A stretch of 64,000 nt of DNA from Lumnitzera littorea (GCA_024138015.1 JAMXBB010000011.1:37039975-37103974), one strand, 5' to 3'. Shown: positions 24,001-37,065, counted from the stretch's first letter. Made by a program: numbers and translations. The notes: a model not told the origin generated them from the letters alone.

Positions 24001-24820
24001 GGACTAAAAGGCTTAGCACGGCGAATTCTCTTATTCTAACCAACTCTTATCGAGGTTGAGTATTTTTATGTCGACTTGTTCTACATGCTAAGTTGTATGA
24101 TTGCCTATTTCTTATAGATAGTATGCTAAGAAGCGGAATGCTGAAAGAATAGCCAATCCTCATTCTCACTCACGCTTAGCCAATTACTTACTTGGCATCA
24201 CCCTTATCGAGATGATGAGAGAGAGACTCTACACTGATTCAGCCACCTTACTCAGATAAGCAAGTTGACCGTACTTTTTGTCTACATCTTTTAACGGCCT
24301 CGTTAATACAATATCGCTACATATAGAGAATTATGTGTAGAATTCGTTATACCAATTATTGTTTTTCTTGAATATTCATTTCTATTCTTTTATATCTTAT
24401 ACATTATTTCCTTAGAAAATACCCTTTTTATCTTTTCTCTTTTGGGCAAGTTGCCCTAACATATGGGTATAAATACCCTTGTAATTATAGTTGTGTCATA
24501 CCGATTACCATTAATACACTTGAGTATTTTTTCTTCCTTGCGTAAATACTACTTGTTTACTCTCAGTATTACTCTTATCCTAACCCTTGAGCAAGGCTAA
24601 GTGGCAAGTAATCTCATCGAACCGATTTGTACGTCATATCAAATTGCGTCGTGAGTCATCGGAAGTTTCATTAGTATGTCATATCTTTTGGAGTTGTTCA
24701 TAGGTTTTTGCTTACCCTTCATTCGCATTTTCCCTTTTTATACTTTCCCCATCGCTTCCTTTGTAAGCTTGGACTCGTCTAGTGATTGGCCTTGTTTGTT
24801 TTTGGTCACGATTTGCATTA
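23955..24820 (+). repeat. 3' LTR of G1 copy 1
   Basis: 866 bp, begins TGATATGAATCAAGC and ends GATTTGCATTA. It aligns with 19,242-20,098 and, reversed, with 43,105-43,965 and 54,092-54,949. The integrase reading frame runs to within about 20 bp of it. Confidence 0.85.
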
Positions 24821-25457
24821 AGTCCTTTAGCATAAATACACATGAGGTGAACATATGAGTTGAACACAATTTCTCTAACATGAAAATGTATGAGCATTTG
24901 CAGGGTCGAATATGTGAATTGAATAGGAACTTGGTAACATGTGAGTTAAACACTATCATGAGCATGTGAGTTGAGCATGCCACCTATTGTCATCATACAC
25001 TATAAGAGCCTTTACATACATATACATGCTATGTCCAACTCGCATAAGTAGATGTTTTATTCGTTGAATGCACTTTATTTTATTAACTCTTACTTTTCTC
25101 TATCTTTGTAGGTGATCACTTCTTCCTCTTCCCTTAAGTGGTAGCAACTATGCATAAGCATTTCTGCCCCTTTCAAGAATCAATAGGAGGAGGCAACATG
25201 GCATCATATGTGAGTAGTCTTGTGTAATGAATAGCTCTAATAATATTATTCTTCATATTGAGCAAAGGAGATATTATACACTAACATAGTGTATTGAATA
25301 TCTAAAACCCTCATGTATTGAGTGCTATGTGCACATTGAGCCTTGTGCATATACGCGCTTCGAGCATCGTGAGAATATGTGCATTAAGCCTTGTAAACAC
25401 GTACACATCAAACATCGTGCATAAGGAGTGTTATATAAAGCAAATATAATGGGTAAC
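24821..25457. other. Residual ancestral-element DNA with ATGAG array tail
   Basis: No gene. 24,840-24,985 continues the CATATGAG/ATGTGAGTT-type repeat interrupted at 19,241. At about 25,325-25,435 a ~51-bp unit (TGTGCAxxxAGCCTTGT...CATCGTG) occurs twice. GTAAC at 25,453-25,457 is the target duplication of the following solo LTR. Confidence 0.6.
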
Positions 25458-26684
25458 TGATACGAGGCAAGCGCACCTATCAATTTTAATATAGTTGGAT
25501 ACGAGTCCGAGTCGATCCTTTAGAGATTTTGAGTACTAATATTAACTTTAGCTTTATTATCTAACCGGAAAATTATGTCGAGTTGAATGAATTAAAAATA
25601 ATGAAATTAATAAACTAAACTAATTATGAGACTTAATTACGCAAATTAGGAAACAATAAACTACGAACGACTTCAATTATGCAATAATGTATTTAGGAAT
25701 TATTTCCCCTAGTGTTTAACATGTAACCTTTTTAAAATATATTCAATTTAGTTTCTATGATTCTTAACCAGAAGGATTCACAATTAAAGCTAATATCTTT
25801 CTCAAGCATATTAACCCTAATCCTAAATTATTTACCGGAATCTCTTCACTTAGTAATATAACTTAGAATTGCATTAATGTATAATGAATTCCCACATAAA
25901 CAATCAACTTTCCGAAAGAAACATGTATCTTATCTCTAAGTATACATGTAATTCTCTTCAATTATACTAAGATCTAATTACACATGCAATTTCTCAATCA
26001 ACATGCATAATATCATGTATTGATACTCTAGAATTATCAATCCATAACTAAACGACATAATTGAATCAAGAAAAGATAGAAACTTTCTTGAAATTATAAT
26101 TCAATCCAAGGGTTACATGAAACCCTAAGTTCCATAATCCTAAATACTTGAATTCTAAGCTATCATAATGAATCTAAAAACGAGTTTCATCAAAAACATG
26201 AAATAAAGCATAAAAATCCCTCTTGATTTGATGAACAATCTCTCTAATCTTGAAATCGATGTCGTTATCGCTTCTTGATGTTGTTTCTCCTTAAGTCTCT
26301 TCTTGTCTCTTGTCTCTTGTCTCTCTTTGTTTCTGTAATGTCTCTCCCTCTTTTAAACCCTAAGATCCTCTTATATATGTGTATTACACGGATTTTATTT
26401 TCATCACCAGACACGGCCTGAGACATGGCCGTGTCTTCAGGTCGTGTAACTTTCTGCACTAAGGCAAAATTTCTACACAACTTTAAAACTTCATAACTTC
26501 TTCGTTTGAACTCGGAATTGAGTGAAACTTGATTTGTTTTCTTCGTTTTCGAGCCTAGAATGTGTTTAAACCCTGAAATCAACATTTTACTCAATTAAGT
26601 ATCATTTTCTTTAAAGAAAACCAAAAATGTATAGGAAATGCTATAAAATCACCATATGAAATATGTTTAAAATCAGAGTTATCA
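25458..26684 (-). mobile_element. Solo LTR (family S), TSD GTAAC
   Basis: 1,227 bp with termini TGATA...TATCA and exact 5-bp duplications GTAAC at 25,453-25,457 and 26,685-26,689. It is the inverted counterpart of 45,437-46,654. Its likely TATA box (minus strand TATATAAG, 26,370-26,377) sets the orientation. An open frame at 26,265-26,594 on the minus strand lies across and upstream of that box in the presumed U3. Neither tRNA-primed internal region nor coding domains remain, as expected for LTR-LTR recombination. Confidence 0.88.
26370..26377 (-). promoter_or_regulatory. TATA-like box of solo LTR (left copy)
   Basis: TATATAAG on the minus strand, followed by AGGATCTTAGGG. The same position in the other copy reads TATAAAAGGGGATCCTAGGG, so the element is conserved between copies. 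Confidence 0.5.
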
Positions 26685-26689
26685 GTAAC

Positions 26690-27220
26690 AATTATCACTA
26701 TGCAAAACTAGCTTATTTATATACTGTATTCATTTATAATTTTCCTTCCACAATTATTGAAATGTAGAGAAGGAATAGTCAATGAGTCTTGATGCCCCTT
26801 GTTCTCTTATGACACTATCAGGTACTTAGTGTTGTATTATAGTGCAATAGTCCTTGAGAGTCATGATATTTGGAAGGGGCACACTGATTTAGCCTTATGG
26901 TAACACATTGTTTTCATAAGTGCAATTACATAAAACCTTGGTTGCATATGCATATCTATGATTGACCCTTTGTGTTAGTAGGCATTATCATAAACCTTAT
27001 TTCATATAATCTTTTTGATCACTCATTTCTAACTCTTATATTTTCTTGTAAGTGCCAGTTGTAATTAAATATGTAGAATCAATGACAATAAAGTTCATTG
27101 ATTAACTTTCATGCTCCTTTATTTCCTTGGTGCTTTCATTAGCTTTTATGAAGGTGTCTTGTTGTTGTGCACTTTAGTAGTAAAAGCTCTTCAATTAGTA
27201 GCAGCTTGTTAGGAGATAAT
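26690..27220. other. Residual ancestral-element DNA, no gene
   Basis: About 530 bp of unrecognised, non-coding sequence between the solo LTR and the Tat element. ATAAT at 27,216-27,220 is the left target duplication of the Tat element. Confidence 0.6.
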
Positions 27221-29400
27221 TTTAGATACCTAATTTTTGCTCCTCTGTAGTCCTAATTTTTATTTTTACAAAAAGGATCATAATTTAAAAAATAAAAAAT
27301 AGTAAAAAATTTAATTAATAAAAGATAAAAACAATAAAAAATTTAACAAATGATGAAAATACAAAAAAAAAAAAAAGAAAAAATTTTTAATTAATAAAGT
27401 TTTTTTTGTATATTTTTAGGAAGTAACTTTTTTTTTAGAACAAATAGTTTTTAGTTTTAATTTAGTTAAAAAAAATTATTTTAGGGAATCGGATAGTTTA
27501 AATATAATTTAATTGTACTAAATGTCAAGGCACAGGTTAACGGCCTAACGGATAACTATCGAAGTATTTGGAATGGATTTAGTTTGAGGTCTTAGGTCTG
27601 AGTCTTAGCAGGTACCCATATCTTTATTTTGCTATCTTTGCAGAAGCGAGATGAAAATGAGTTATATCTATTTAAATCATGTGAATTTAGTTAAATCATA
27701 TTTGAATTTATTTGAATCTAGTTTAATTAACAAATTAGATATATCTAGATATGATATGATTTAGATTATATAAACACATCGTTAGAAAAACAACAATAGA
27801 AAAAACAGGAGCCTAATTTCAAAACTACTGCACGACTCAGCCAATAAGTCCATGCCCTAATCGCACTTTGGACAGCAGCAAGGCGGATCACTGCATTCCA
27901 TCGATCAGCACCGATTAGAGCACACTCCAGCAGTCGGAATAGGAAAAACAGAAAACAACAGCACACTCCAGCAGTCGGAAAAGGAAAAACAGAAGTCAGA
28001 AAAGGAAGAACAGAAAACAGGAGGCGATCAACTCCAGTCATTGTCTTACGAGTAGCAGGTGATAGCTACACCGACGCCATCACACAGCACACACCATCAA
28101 TGACGCCAACTCCGATCAACAGTGCCTGCGCAACAACTGTGATACCACACAATAGTACATGCCAATGACTCGCGGTAACCTTGACCACATTCACGTACGT
28201 TGCTCCAATCTACAAGTCCACCGCACGAACACGACCTGCACTCCCACACACAAGTCCATTGATTAGCCCTCGAACCACACACTATCGATCAGCTCACTCC
28301 ATAGCCGAGCCCTATTGCAGCAACACTATCAACACAGTAACCAAACTCTGTCCTTCGTCATCATAGCCGTGCCAAGTACAGCACAACAGCCACGAGTGAT
28401 AGACATCTACTGCAGTCTACACAACACAACAGCACCTACAATTGTCCACGACGCCAACATAGCCTCTTTACTGAACCACTGTATAGTGAATACCAAAATT
28501 CTGGTTTGTTTCCGTTTTATTTTCTTTTTGTTAAATTATTATTTTATTCATTAATAACATAGTTATAAATAGTTACATATATTAACTTAGTAGATTCTTT
28601 TGATATTAGTCTCTCTCTTTATATATATATATATATTAAGTATATTATTTTTCATATAGGTAGTCGTTTAGTAGTGATAACATAGATATATGTACATATT
28701 AGTTTTGGAATTTTTAGGATTAAGTTTTTTTAGAAATCTTCACATAGGGAATTTTTCTTAGAAATAAAAATTAATAAAAGACCCTTTTAAATAAATTTTA
28801 GAACGTTTTAAAGGGTTTTCAAAAACACTCAAGAGTTAAGACCGTTTAGATTTTTTTTAAAAACCAAATCAATTAAAACGTAAACTTGGTCGGTTTTCAA
28901 ATATTAAAACAAACCAACACACTAAAGTTTTTTGGAAAGAACTACGATCGTCTGATCTCGGCTAGCGGGTACGTAGGCACCTTCGGGGCGACGATAAAAT
29001 ATGTAGAAGGTTAGGTCCCTCTTTTTTCTCTCTTTTGATTTTATTTATTTATTTTTTAAATATTATAATTAGAAGAATAATCCTAATTTCGGTAAATATA
29101 TAGTAGTACCAATTAGGGTTTAATAGGTTAGCTCTCGAATTCGAAATCCTCTGGTTCTTTATTAAAATTGAAATCAAAGACTGGTAGTGAAATCGTAATC
29201 AATCCACCTAATTGGTTACGGTTTCTTTTTCTTTTCCCGACTTCGGTTGGGTGGCGACTCCAAAAATAATTTTCAATAAAAAAACCAGAATTTCCTAATT
29301 TCTTTAGTCGAGGATTAATATTAAATGGGTTAAGGTTTAGTATTAATCAGGAAATGGGAAATTAATTTTAAATGAAAGAAATCGAAAATCAGGCTCGACA
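27221..29400 (+). repeat. 5' LTR of the Tat element
   Basis: 2,180 bp, ending GGCTCGACA. It matches the 3' LTR except for 27,585-28,589, which is absent there. By eye the last 400 bp differ at roughly 6% of positions. A (TA)n TATA-like run sits at about 28,618-28,637. A GC-richer stretch (27,800-28,480) includes a short duplicated block with CACACTCCAGCAGTCGGAA at about 27,918 and 27,961. The first base is T but the expected TG is mutated. Confidence 0.9.
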
Positions 29401-29402
29401 GT

Positions 29403-29419
29403 TTGGCGACTCCACTTGA
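29403..29419 (+). other. Primer-binding-site-like sequence
   Basis: TTTGGCGACTCCACTTG begins two bases after the 5' LTR, the normal PBS position. This GGCGACTCCAC-type PBS recurs in Tat-type elements. Which tRNA it pairs with needs a tRNA 3'-end comparison. Confidence 0.6.
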
Positions 29420-30017
29420 GACTGCTAGAGGGCTAGCTAATAGAAGTTGCCGAAAATAGGATTATTGAAAAAAAATGAAATAATAAAAATAAAAAAAAAA
29501 CTTAGGTATGTTATTTTATGTATTTGTTTATTTTATTTGATTTTTATTAACATTTTTTTAGTTGTGGCAGTTTAGTTAAGGGGGAATTTTAGGGGGTTTT
29601 TACTTTTATTTTATTTTTTCTTTTCTGCATCATAAATGCATGGTAGACATGGTCAGAACCAGGCCGTCTTAGGACCTTAGGAGGGGAGCCATTGTGTAAG
29701 CTTCGGATGTTGTGGGGTAACCACCTTCCGGGGTCGATCAGGCTACCCCACTCAAGTTTAGATGTGACAACAGAATCATTGCTTTGAAAAATGTAGTGGT
29801 TGCAGAACTTGAGGACCTTTAGAACCTACCCTTTATATTACATTGAAACTTTTTCAAAAATTCACAAGAACCTATGATGTGGCGAACCTAAATTGATAAA
29901 GGCAGTTGTGAAGTTGTGATTGTAGTTGTAATTTTCCCTTATAAATAATTTGTAATAATTTTATGTAAAGTTTAGAATATGTTGTAATTATAATTATAAT
30001 TTTGATTTTGATTAGTC

Positions 30018-31405
30018 ATAGCGGACCAAGTCAAGAGCCTTTTGAAGACATTTATGTCCACCTACCGCATTGGCTACAGAAACTACTTCAAGCGTGGTTT
30101 TGACTCTTCAGCCCAGATAAACAGGAGTTTATTAAGAATAAGATTGGGCCCATTGTCTCTCTACAGTAGATCCCTGTGAACATCACTTTAGTGCAGGCCT
30201 TAGTCTACCTTTGGGAGCTCGAATCTACCAGTTTCTATATGGGCTTACATCAGCTAAGCCTAACTTTAGAAGAGTACTCCCAATTGTTGTGGGCTCCTAC
30301 AATCACTAATAATATCTATGTCCCATACTTTAAAGCTGCAGCACCAAAGATCTTCAACAAGTTGCTAGGAATCATAAAAACTGAAATAAACTGAGTTCTA
30401 AATCAAGGAAAGACCATCCGATTAGAGGATCTCATGGACTAGTTTTCTACTGAATTGAAGCATAGAGAAAAACGTGTGGTTTTTTGTGCAAATTTAGAAA
30501 CATGGCACTAGTACCGGGTCAATGCTTTTATAATGGTGGTCTTCAATACTATTTTGTTCCTTGACAAAAGACATCAAGTCCATTTCAGAATTGTAGAACT
30601 CGTAGCCCAATTCCTTGAAGGGAAATCATACGTCCCAATCCTTCTGGCTGAGTAGATCCGGTCACTAAACTATCTCAAGAAAAAGAAACGAAGAGATCTG
30701 AAAACTAATATGGTCCTACTGGTAGTCTGGTTCGTTAGCCACATGAGAAGTTACCAACTTGATTTCAATCGGGCTGAGTTTACTCAGCAATATGATCTTA
30801 TCAAATCTTTTGGAGAAAGAATCGAGCTGCCAAAAAATATAGCCAGCTACTACTGGGTCCAATACTTTCAGAGTATGAAAGCAAAAGAGTTGTTGTTGAT
30901 ACCCAGGTGGTTTGTAAGCAAGGAAATGATAAGAGGATGTGGAGACTTCAAATCGATTCCTATGATCGGCTTCAACCTCTACGTCGCATATGTCCCAGCC
31001 AACGGACTCATTGAGGACATGATCCCCAGACCATCATTAGAAGCTGTATCGTTGGACTTCCTTAACCCCGGCATGACAATGGTTGATAAAGTAACCAAGC
31101 TTCAAAGCATTCAAGCTCTTTGGTGCACGAAAATGACCACCCCTACCACTAGAGGGATAACAGCCAGGAGTCAGACAACCAAAGGATTTCTTTATCACCA
31201 GCTAAAAGGGCTAAAAGATATGGAAGAAAACAAAGAGAATGGGGAAGTTCAAGCTGAACTCGAAAGGACGAGTAAAAGAGAGCAGGAGTTGGAAAGCCGT
31301 TGTAAGGAGTATCATCAGAAGATAAAGGCATTAGAAGCATAACTGAAGAGGACCAAGGGCAAAGAAGAGCAAGCTCCTCTGATCCGAAAGAAGAGAAAGA
31401 CGTAG
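30018..31405 (+). pseudogene. Tat element extra ORF upstream of gag (ORF1)
   Basis: This is a separate frame between the 5' LTR and gag, as in Tat/Ogre elements; its function is not established. It starts with ATA where ATG is expected (30,018), then codes ADQVKSLLKTF. A frameshift near 30,120 follows, and then a globular part (ALVYLWELE, LSLTLEEYSQLL) like the plant-retroelement DUF7745-type domain. The clearest open part is 30,710-31,342. Its C-terminus is Glu/Lys-rich and probably coiled coil (from about residue 150), ending in basic KKRKT at 31,405. In-frame stops at 30,394 and at 31,342, among others. The assignment to a DUF7745-like domain is from memory of its motif pattern. Confidence 0.65.
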
Positions 31406-31756
31406 GATAAGCCTACTAGCCACTAGGAGATTAAATTTTAGATTTTAGGTTTTTATGTTTTCATTAGAATTCATTTTTATGAATAGAATAAGAGGTGTAA
31501 AGCATCACAATTGCAAAAATTAATAAAAGTTAGCTAGGTTTTGCTACATCAGAGGTTCTCCCCAATTCTTGATTTTTCATTGCACTCATGTGACATGCAT
31601 CTTGTGTTTATATGATTAACAACCCTTTTCTAGGAAAATGTAATATGTACTAACCCTTTGTTGAGTTATTTAATAACGATTAGGTAAAATTTTAAGATAG
31701 CTCCCAAATGTCAAGTCTTTCAGAGAAGTTTGATTAGAACACCTTCCTAGACCAGG

Positions 31757-33673
31757 ATGGCCACCACTCAAGGAAATGATGGAGACCCTGAGATCAATGA
31801 TCCTTCCGAGCTGAGGTTTCGTTCCATAGAAAGGGCTATGGAAAAGATGGCAGAACAAATGAGCTTCCTAGCAGACAGCATTGCTTTGCTATGAACTACA
31901 GCATCGGCTAATGAAGAAAGTTCCAAAACCCATTATGGGAAGAATATACAAGCTCTTGAAGCAGAGCATGAATATCAAAAAGACCCATTCGAGTTAGAAG
32001 GAGTTTACCTGAAAGATAACCTGACCTTCGAACCTAATACGTATGTGGCCCTGAGACCTGTCGACCATGGGCTAAGTACAGACAGCTTGAAAGAATTGGA
32101 AAAGAAATTGACACAACAGATCACTGAAAAGATAAAGGCACTTGTAGGGTGTGATGGATTTAAACAGGCGGGGATCACAGAGTTTTCCGCATATGACATG
32201 GGATCGTACCTTAAGAAGTTTAAGGTACCAGAATTCGAAAAGTATAACGGGACGGGTTGCCTCAAGCTCCACATCAGGTCATATGTCAGGAAGATGGGTA
32301 AATATGTTCAATACGATTCACTCATAGTACAGACATTTCAAGATAGTCTAACTAGACCAACCTTGACTTGGTATGCCCAGCTTGATTTGAATCAGGTAAA
32401 TATATGCGAGAAACTTGCTCGAGCATTTTATGAACAATATAAATTCAATGTGGAAGTAGCCCCGACTATGATGGATTTTGTTGCCCTACAGAAGAAGAAT
32501 AATGAATTGTTCAAAGAATACGCTCAAAGATGGAGGTCCTTAGCTGCAAGAATCTCTACTCCTACGATTGACAAGAAGCTCACATCGGCTTTCATTAACA
32601 CCTTGGAGAGGCCCTATTTCTCCCATTTCATCAAATAGGTTTCGTCCAGTTTTGCTGAAGTAGTAACAGCAGGGTACAGGATTGAAAGTGCCGTCTCTTC
32701 CGGTAAGCTGCAAGACCCAGCAGATAAAAGACCACTAGCGTCATCATCTGGTCCTAGACCAGCCGCCAGCAAGCCTAAAGAATCTACGGTTGGTATGGGA
32801 AATTCAAATGCCAAACCAAATGCTCAAGTCGCTTTTAGGGCGAATCCACCTCTTGCTCAGCAATAGTTCAGAGACCAGTTTCAAACTAACAGGACTTATA
32901 GACAATTTACCAAGATACCGATCCTTTTAAGTCAAGTCTTCGAGAAATTACAAAGGGATAATTTGATGCGGTACGAACTTCCTAGCGATTGATATCGACT
33001 GAGAATCTTTGACCCCATAGTAAAGTGTGAATACCACTGTGGATAAGTGGGGCATTCAACTGATGCATGCTAGAGACTGAGAAACAAGATTCAGGACTTG
33101 ATAGATGAAGGGACAATGCAGTTGGATTTTGTGGAAGCCCTGGTTCCTAATGTTAACAATAATCCCTTACTTAACCATGGGCCGATGATTGGTATGATTT
33201 TTGATGACTGTGCTGTTAATGTCATCAATTTAGATAAGAAGCCTAAGGTTTTTGAGTTTTATACTAGCAACCACACTCCAGAAGTGAAAAGGTACACATT
33301 CCACGTACCGTTGCCACTAGAAAATTACAAGGTTGCTCCATTTAACTATCACCTGGTAAATCAGGACAAACCAGGTCCTCTGGTAGGGGGCATTACTCGA
33401 TCGGGAAATATTTATCACCCAAGAGAGGAGCATGGGAGGAAAGTCATATTAGAAGAATCAAATGATAAGACGGCGGCTGAATGCATTGAGGGGCTATCAG
33501 CCTTTACCAAAATGATCAAGTCAAGTGAATATAAAATCATGGATCAACTCAGTAAGACTCCTGCACAAATATCGTTGATGGGCCTGTTAATCGCATTTAA
33601 ACCACACAGGGAGGCTTTCTTTTGCACTTTAAATGAGGTAAGGTCCCTCGGGAGATTCCAATTGAGAAGATGA
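31757..33673 (+). pseudogene. Tat element gag with zinc knuckle
   Basis: ATG at 31,757 (MATTQGNDG). The N-terminal helix region has a stop at about 31,893. The conserved capsid-like gag domain lies at about 32,210-32,620 (KFKVPEFEKYNGTG, FQDSLTRPTLTWYAQL, EYAQRWRSLAARI, INTLERPYF). A CX2HX5HX4C-like knuckle sits at about 33,026-33,070 with two stops inside. A long linker leads to 33,673. A frameshift near 33,645 moves the following protease to another frame. Confidence 0.88.
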
Positions 33674-34540
33674 GACTGGTTACTAATTCGATCCTTACAA
33701 TAGATCAAATTTCATTTTTAGCTGGAGAATTGGGCGAGGAAGGGAATAAACATACAAAGCCACTCTTTATCATGGTAAGAAGTAACGACATAATTGTCAC
33801 TAGGGTGCTCATTGACAACGGATTGTCGCTGAACGTTTGCCCACTCGCCACCTTGGATTTGCAGGGCATCGACACATCTGCAATTAAGCCTTCTTCCACA
33901 ACAGTCAAGGCCTTTGATGGTTCCAAAAGAGAGATTATAGGGGAGATTGATTTATTCGTGAGTATTGGCCCTTAACACTTTACTATTTGATTCCAAGTCA
34001 TGGACATTCCAAGATCTTTCAATCTACTTTTGGGAAGACCTTGGATTCATGCAGTAGGGGCCATACCTTCGAGCTTGCACCAAAAATTGAAGTTTATCTC
34101 CAATGGCCAGGTGATTACAATTCTGGGAGATCAAGATTATGAAATCTACAAGGAGACGGCTATACCTTACATAGGAAGTGAGGGACAAGAAGAGCTGGGT
34201 TTACAAATGTTTGAAGAAGTGAACATGATTACCGGTCCCGATAGAGAGGATGATAGAAGAAAGGGATTTAAGGAAGGCCAGATCAGCACTTACGACTTTG
34301 GTCACAATCCTACCCTAGTGGAAGAATCCTAGAAGAAATAAGTGAGGGGCAAGAGAGGTAAGAGATTATACCATGCCTCAATGACCTTTCCATCGCTAAC
34401 TGAGACATTCAGACGGGATGAGACTCAAGCTCAAGAATTTGACAAAGAAGGATCGACAAACTCACCACCCAAGTTCCAGCATCATTTGAACAACTGGTTC
34501 TCCATCCCGGCGAACAGCAACAGGTCTTCCCTAGGGTAAA
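33670..34540 (+). pseudogene. Tat element aspartic protease region
   Basis: RVLIDNGLSLNVCP at about 33,802-33,843 is the protease active-site region, with D-N-G in place of the more common D-S/T-G (usual for this lineage). The C-terminal LLLGRPWIHAVGA motif is at about 34,020-34,058. A stop at 33,973 and several later ones break it. 34,560-34,900 is a non-conserved spacer. Confidence 0.8.
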
Positions 34541-34942
34541 GGGGTGACCTGTAGTTAATATTTTCTAAATTTTTATTTTCAATAGTCATCGTTTCAAATG
34601 TATCGTTGAACCTTTCATTCAAAATTAGTTAGACCTTTATCTCATTTGAGACCAAACCTCCATTCATTCAATGAAATCTTAGTTCATTTCTTTCCTATGT
34701 TGCGTTCTAGTTCTTTTTTGCTTACATACACTTTTCTTTATGCATTCTCATTCAGATCCAATGAACCAAGCGAAAACTAGGAATACCTCGTGTAGGTAGA
34801 AAATGAGAATATCGATATCACTTCTGGCCTTATTGGGTTAGTCATCGGGAGTGATGTTGATGACTACAGTAATATACAAGAGGAATGGCAAAAACATGAA
34901 CTGGGTAGAATTACTATTGATGAACCGATTGAGACAATTAAT

Positions 34943-36380
34943 GTGGGGAATGAAGAAAATCCTAAGAATTTAAAAATTGGGGTAAGTTTAAAAGAAAAAC
35001 AAAAAACAGGGATGATTGCGTTATTAGCCAAATATCAGAATGTGTTCGCTTGGTCGTATAAAAACATGCCTAGGTTAGACCCATCGATTGTAGTCTACTG
35101 TTTACCCACACATGAAGATGCCAAACCAAAAAAGCAAAAGTTAAGGAGATTTTGACCTGACGTCTTGCTGAAAATTAAAGAAGAAGTGAAGAAACTATTG
35201 GAAGTTGGATTCATTAAAGTATCAGATTACCTGAGTGGGTAGCTAATATTGTTCCAGTAATGAAGAAGAATGGGAAAGTTAGAGTGTGTGTAGACTTTTT
35301 AGATCTCAACCAGGTAACGCCTAAAGATAATTTTCCATTGCCTCACATTGATGTCTTGGTGGATAACATTGCCGAAAATCATTTATTCTCTTTCATGGAT
35401 GGTTTTTCGGGATATAATCAAATTCGGATGTCTAAAGAGGATAAGATGAAGACGACTTTTATTACGACTTGGGGAACGTTTTGCTATAAGGTGATGCCGT
35501 TTGGGCTAAAGAATGCAGGTGCAACATATTAGAGTGCTATGGTTGCAATCTTTCATGATATGATGCATAAAGAAATAGAAGTGTATGTTGATGATATGAT
35601 TGCGAAATCCAAAGAGGAGGAAGATCACTTAGAAAACCTGAGGAAGTTGTTTGATAGGCTAAGGAAGTATGACTTGAAATTGAATCTGGAGAAGTGTACT
35701 TTTAGTGTGATGTCAGGAAAATTGTTGGGGTTCATAGTCAGCCAAAGAGGTATTGAAGTCGATCCTAATAAGGCCAAAGCTATAATTGACATGCCTCCTC
35801 CACAAACGCTCAAAGAAGTGCGAGGATTGCTGGGGCGTTTAAATTACATAGCCCGATTCATTTCACAGTTAACGGACAAATGCCGCCTTCTTTTTAAGCT
35901 GTTAAAGAAGAGCGCAAAGATCAACTGGAATGAAGAATGCAAAGAGGCTTTCACGAAAATCCAAGAATATCTCATGAAACCTCCAGTGTTGGTAGCTCCT
36001 AAACCTAGAAAGCCGTTGTTCTTGTACCTGACCATAATGCCAGAATCCATGGGATCCGTGGTTGGCTAGAAGGATGAAGAAGGGAAAGAGCGAGTCGTTT
36101 ACTATTTAAGCAAGAAGTTTATCGAAGGGCAGCAAAAATACTCAGAAGCTGAAAGAACCTGTTGTGCATTGGTCTAGGTTATGTATCGGCTTAGACAATA
36201 TACGTTGTATTATCAGATTGAGTTGATAACGCAACACAATCCTTTGAAATACTTAGCTGAAAAACTAGCTCTCATTGGTAGAGTTTCAAAGTGGCAGATG
36301 TTGCTAACAGAATTTGACATTAAGTATGTAAGCCAAAGTTCAGTCAAGGGGTAAGCTTTGGCGGATTAATTAGCGGACAA
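34943..36380 (+). pseudogene. Tat element reverse transcriptase and first RNase H
   Basis: The RT starts in one frame (34,943-35,155, VFAWSYKNMPRLDP). It shifts frame at about 35,231, where one base is missing before EWVANIVPV. It then runs through VCVDFLDLNQVTPKDNFPLP and the catalytic VYVDDM at 35,581-35,598, which is intact. RNase H follows from about 35,990 to 36,370 (YYLSKKF, RTCCALV). Stops at 35,530, 36,067 and 36,175 replace expected Gln, Gln and Trp codons. Confidence 0.9.
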
Positions 36381-36489
36381 TCCTTCTGAGGATACCCCTC
36401 AAGGAGCGTGGGTCGAGTTTCCCAATGAAAACATCTTAGTAGCGGGAAATAATTCTGATGGTGAAATAGTTGAAAAATCTTTAAGGTGG

Positions 36490-36870
36490 AAAATGTTCTT
36501 TGACGGAGCAGCTAATGTGTCTGGATGTGGAGTAGGGGTAATTTTGGTATCGCCTGGAGGTACACAATTTCTAATGGCTGTAAGATTGGTTTTCTCGTGT
36601 ACCAATAACATTGCAGAATATGAGGCATGTATTTTAGGACTTAAAATCGCATTGTTTAAGGAGATAGGGGAACTATAGGTATATGGAGATTCTTCGTTGA
36701 TTATAGGCTAAGCTCGGGGTGAGTATAAGATGAAAGACCCCAAATTAGTGCCTTATTGCCAACACCTGGCTGAGTTGATAACCAAGTTTGAAAAGATTAC
36801 CTTCGTGTACGTACCAAGAGTTCAAAACCAATTTGCCGATGCCCTTGCTACTTTGGCATCAATGATTTAG
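36490..36870 (+). pseudogene. Second (archaeal-type) RNase H of the Tat element
   Basis: KMFFDGAANVSGCGVGVILV at about 36,490-36,545 supplies the first catalytic Asp. NIAEYEACILGL at about 36,607-36,642 supplies the Glu, and VYGDSSLIIG near 36,680 the second Asp. This repeats the RNase H fold just after the first, as is known for the Tat lineage. Stops at about 36,676 and 36,709 interrupt it. Confidence 0.88.
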
Positions 36871-37065
36871 ATATCGAAAGGAGTGGAGATTTAGCTACTT
36901 AAAATTGAAATTGAAGAAAAGCCCGCTTTTTGTTTGGCAATAGAAGGTTCATGTGACGAAAAGCCTTGGTATCATGATATCAAAATGTTTTTACAACATG
37001 GAACGTCCCCTGAAGGAGCAAAGAGGAAGGATAAAAAATTAATTAGAAGATTGGTGGCTTAATAC

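Larger units (their letters stand above)
19242..24820 (+). mobile_element. Ty3/gypsy retrotransposon, degenerate (family G1, copy 1)
   Basis: The element has an LTR at each end and, in order, a gag remnant, degenerate zinc knuckle, protease, RT, RNase H and integrase remnants on the plus strand. It interrupts the ATGAG array. The outermost bases begin TGATA and end GCATTA (family consensus probably GCAACA). Flanking pentamers AATCT (19,237-19,241) and AGTCC (24,821-24,825) differ only by transitions, so they may be a decayed target duplication. The region from the end of the 5' LTR to late gag (about 1 kb in copy 2) is missing. Every domain is broken by stops, so it cannot be autonomous. Confidence 0.88.

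Noticed and set aside
23820..24040. Chromodomain at the end of G1 integrase
   Set aside because: The C-terminus after FNIANLSPYH runs only a few tens of residues to the LTR and shows none of the aromatic-cage pattern.
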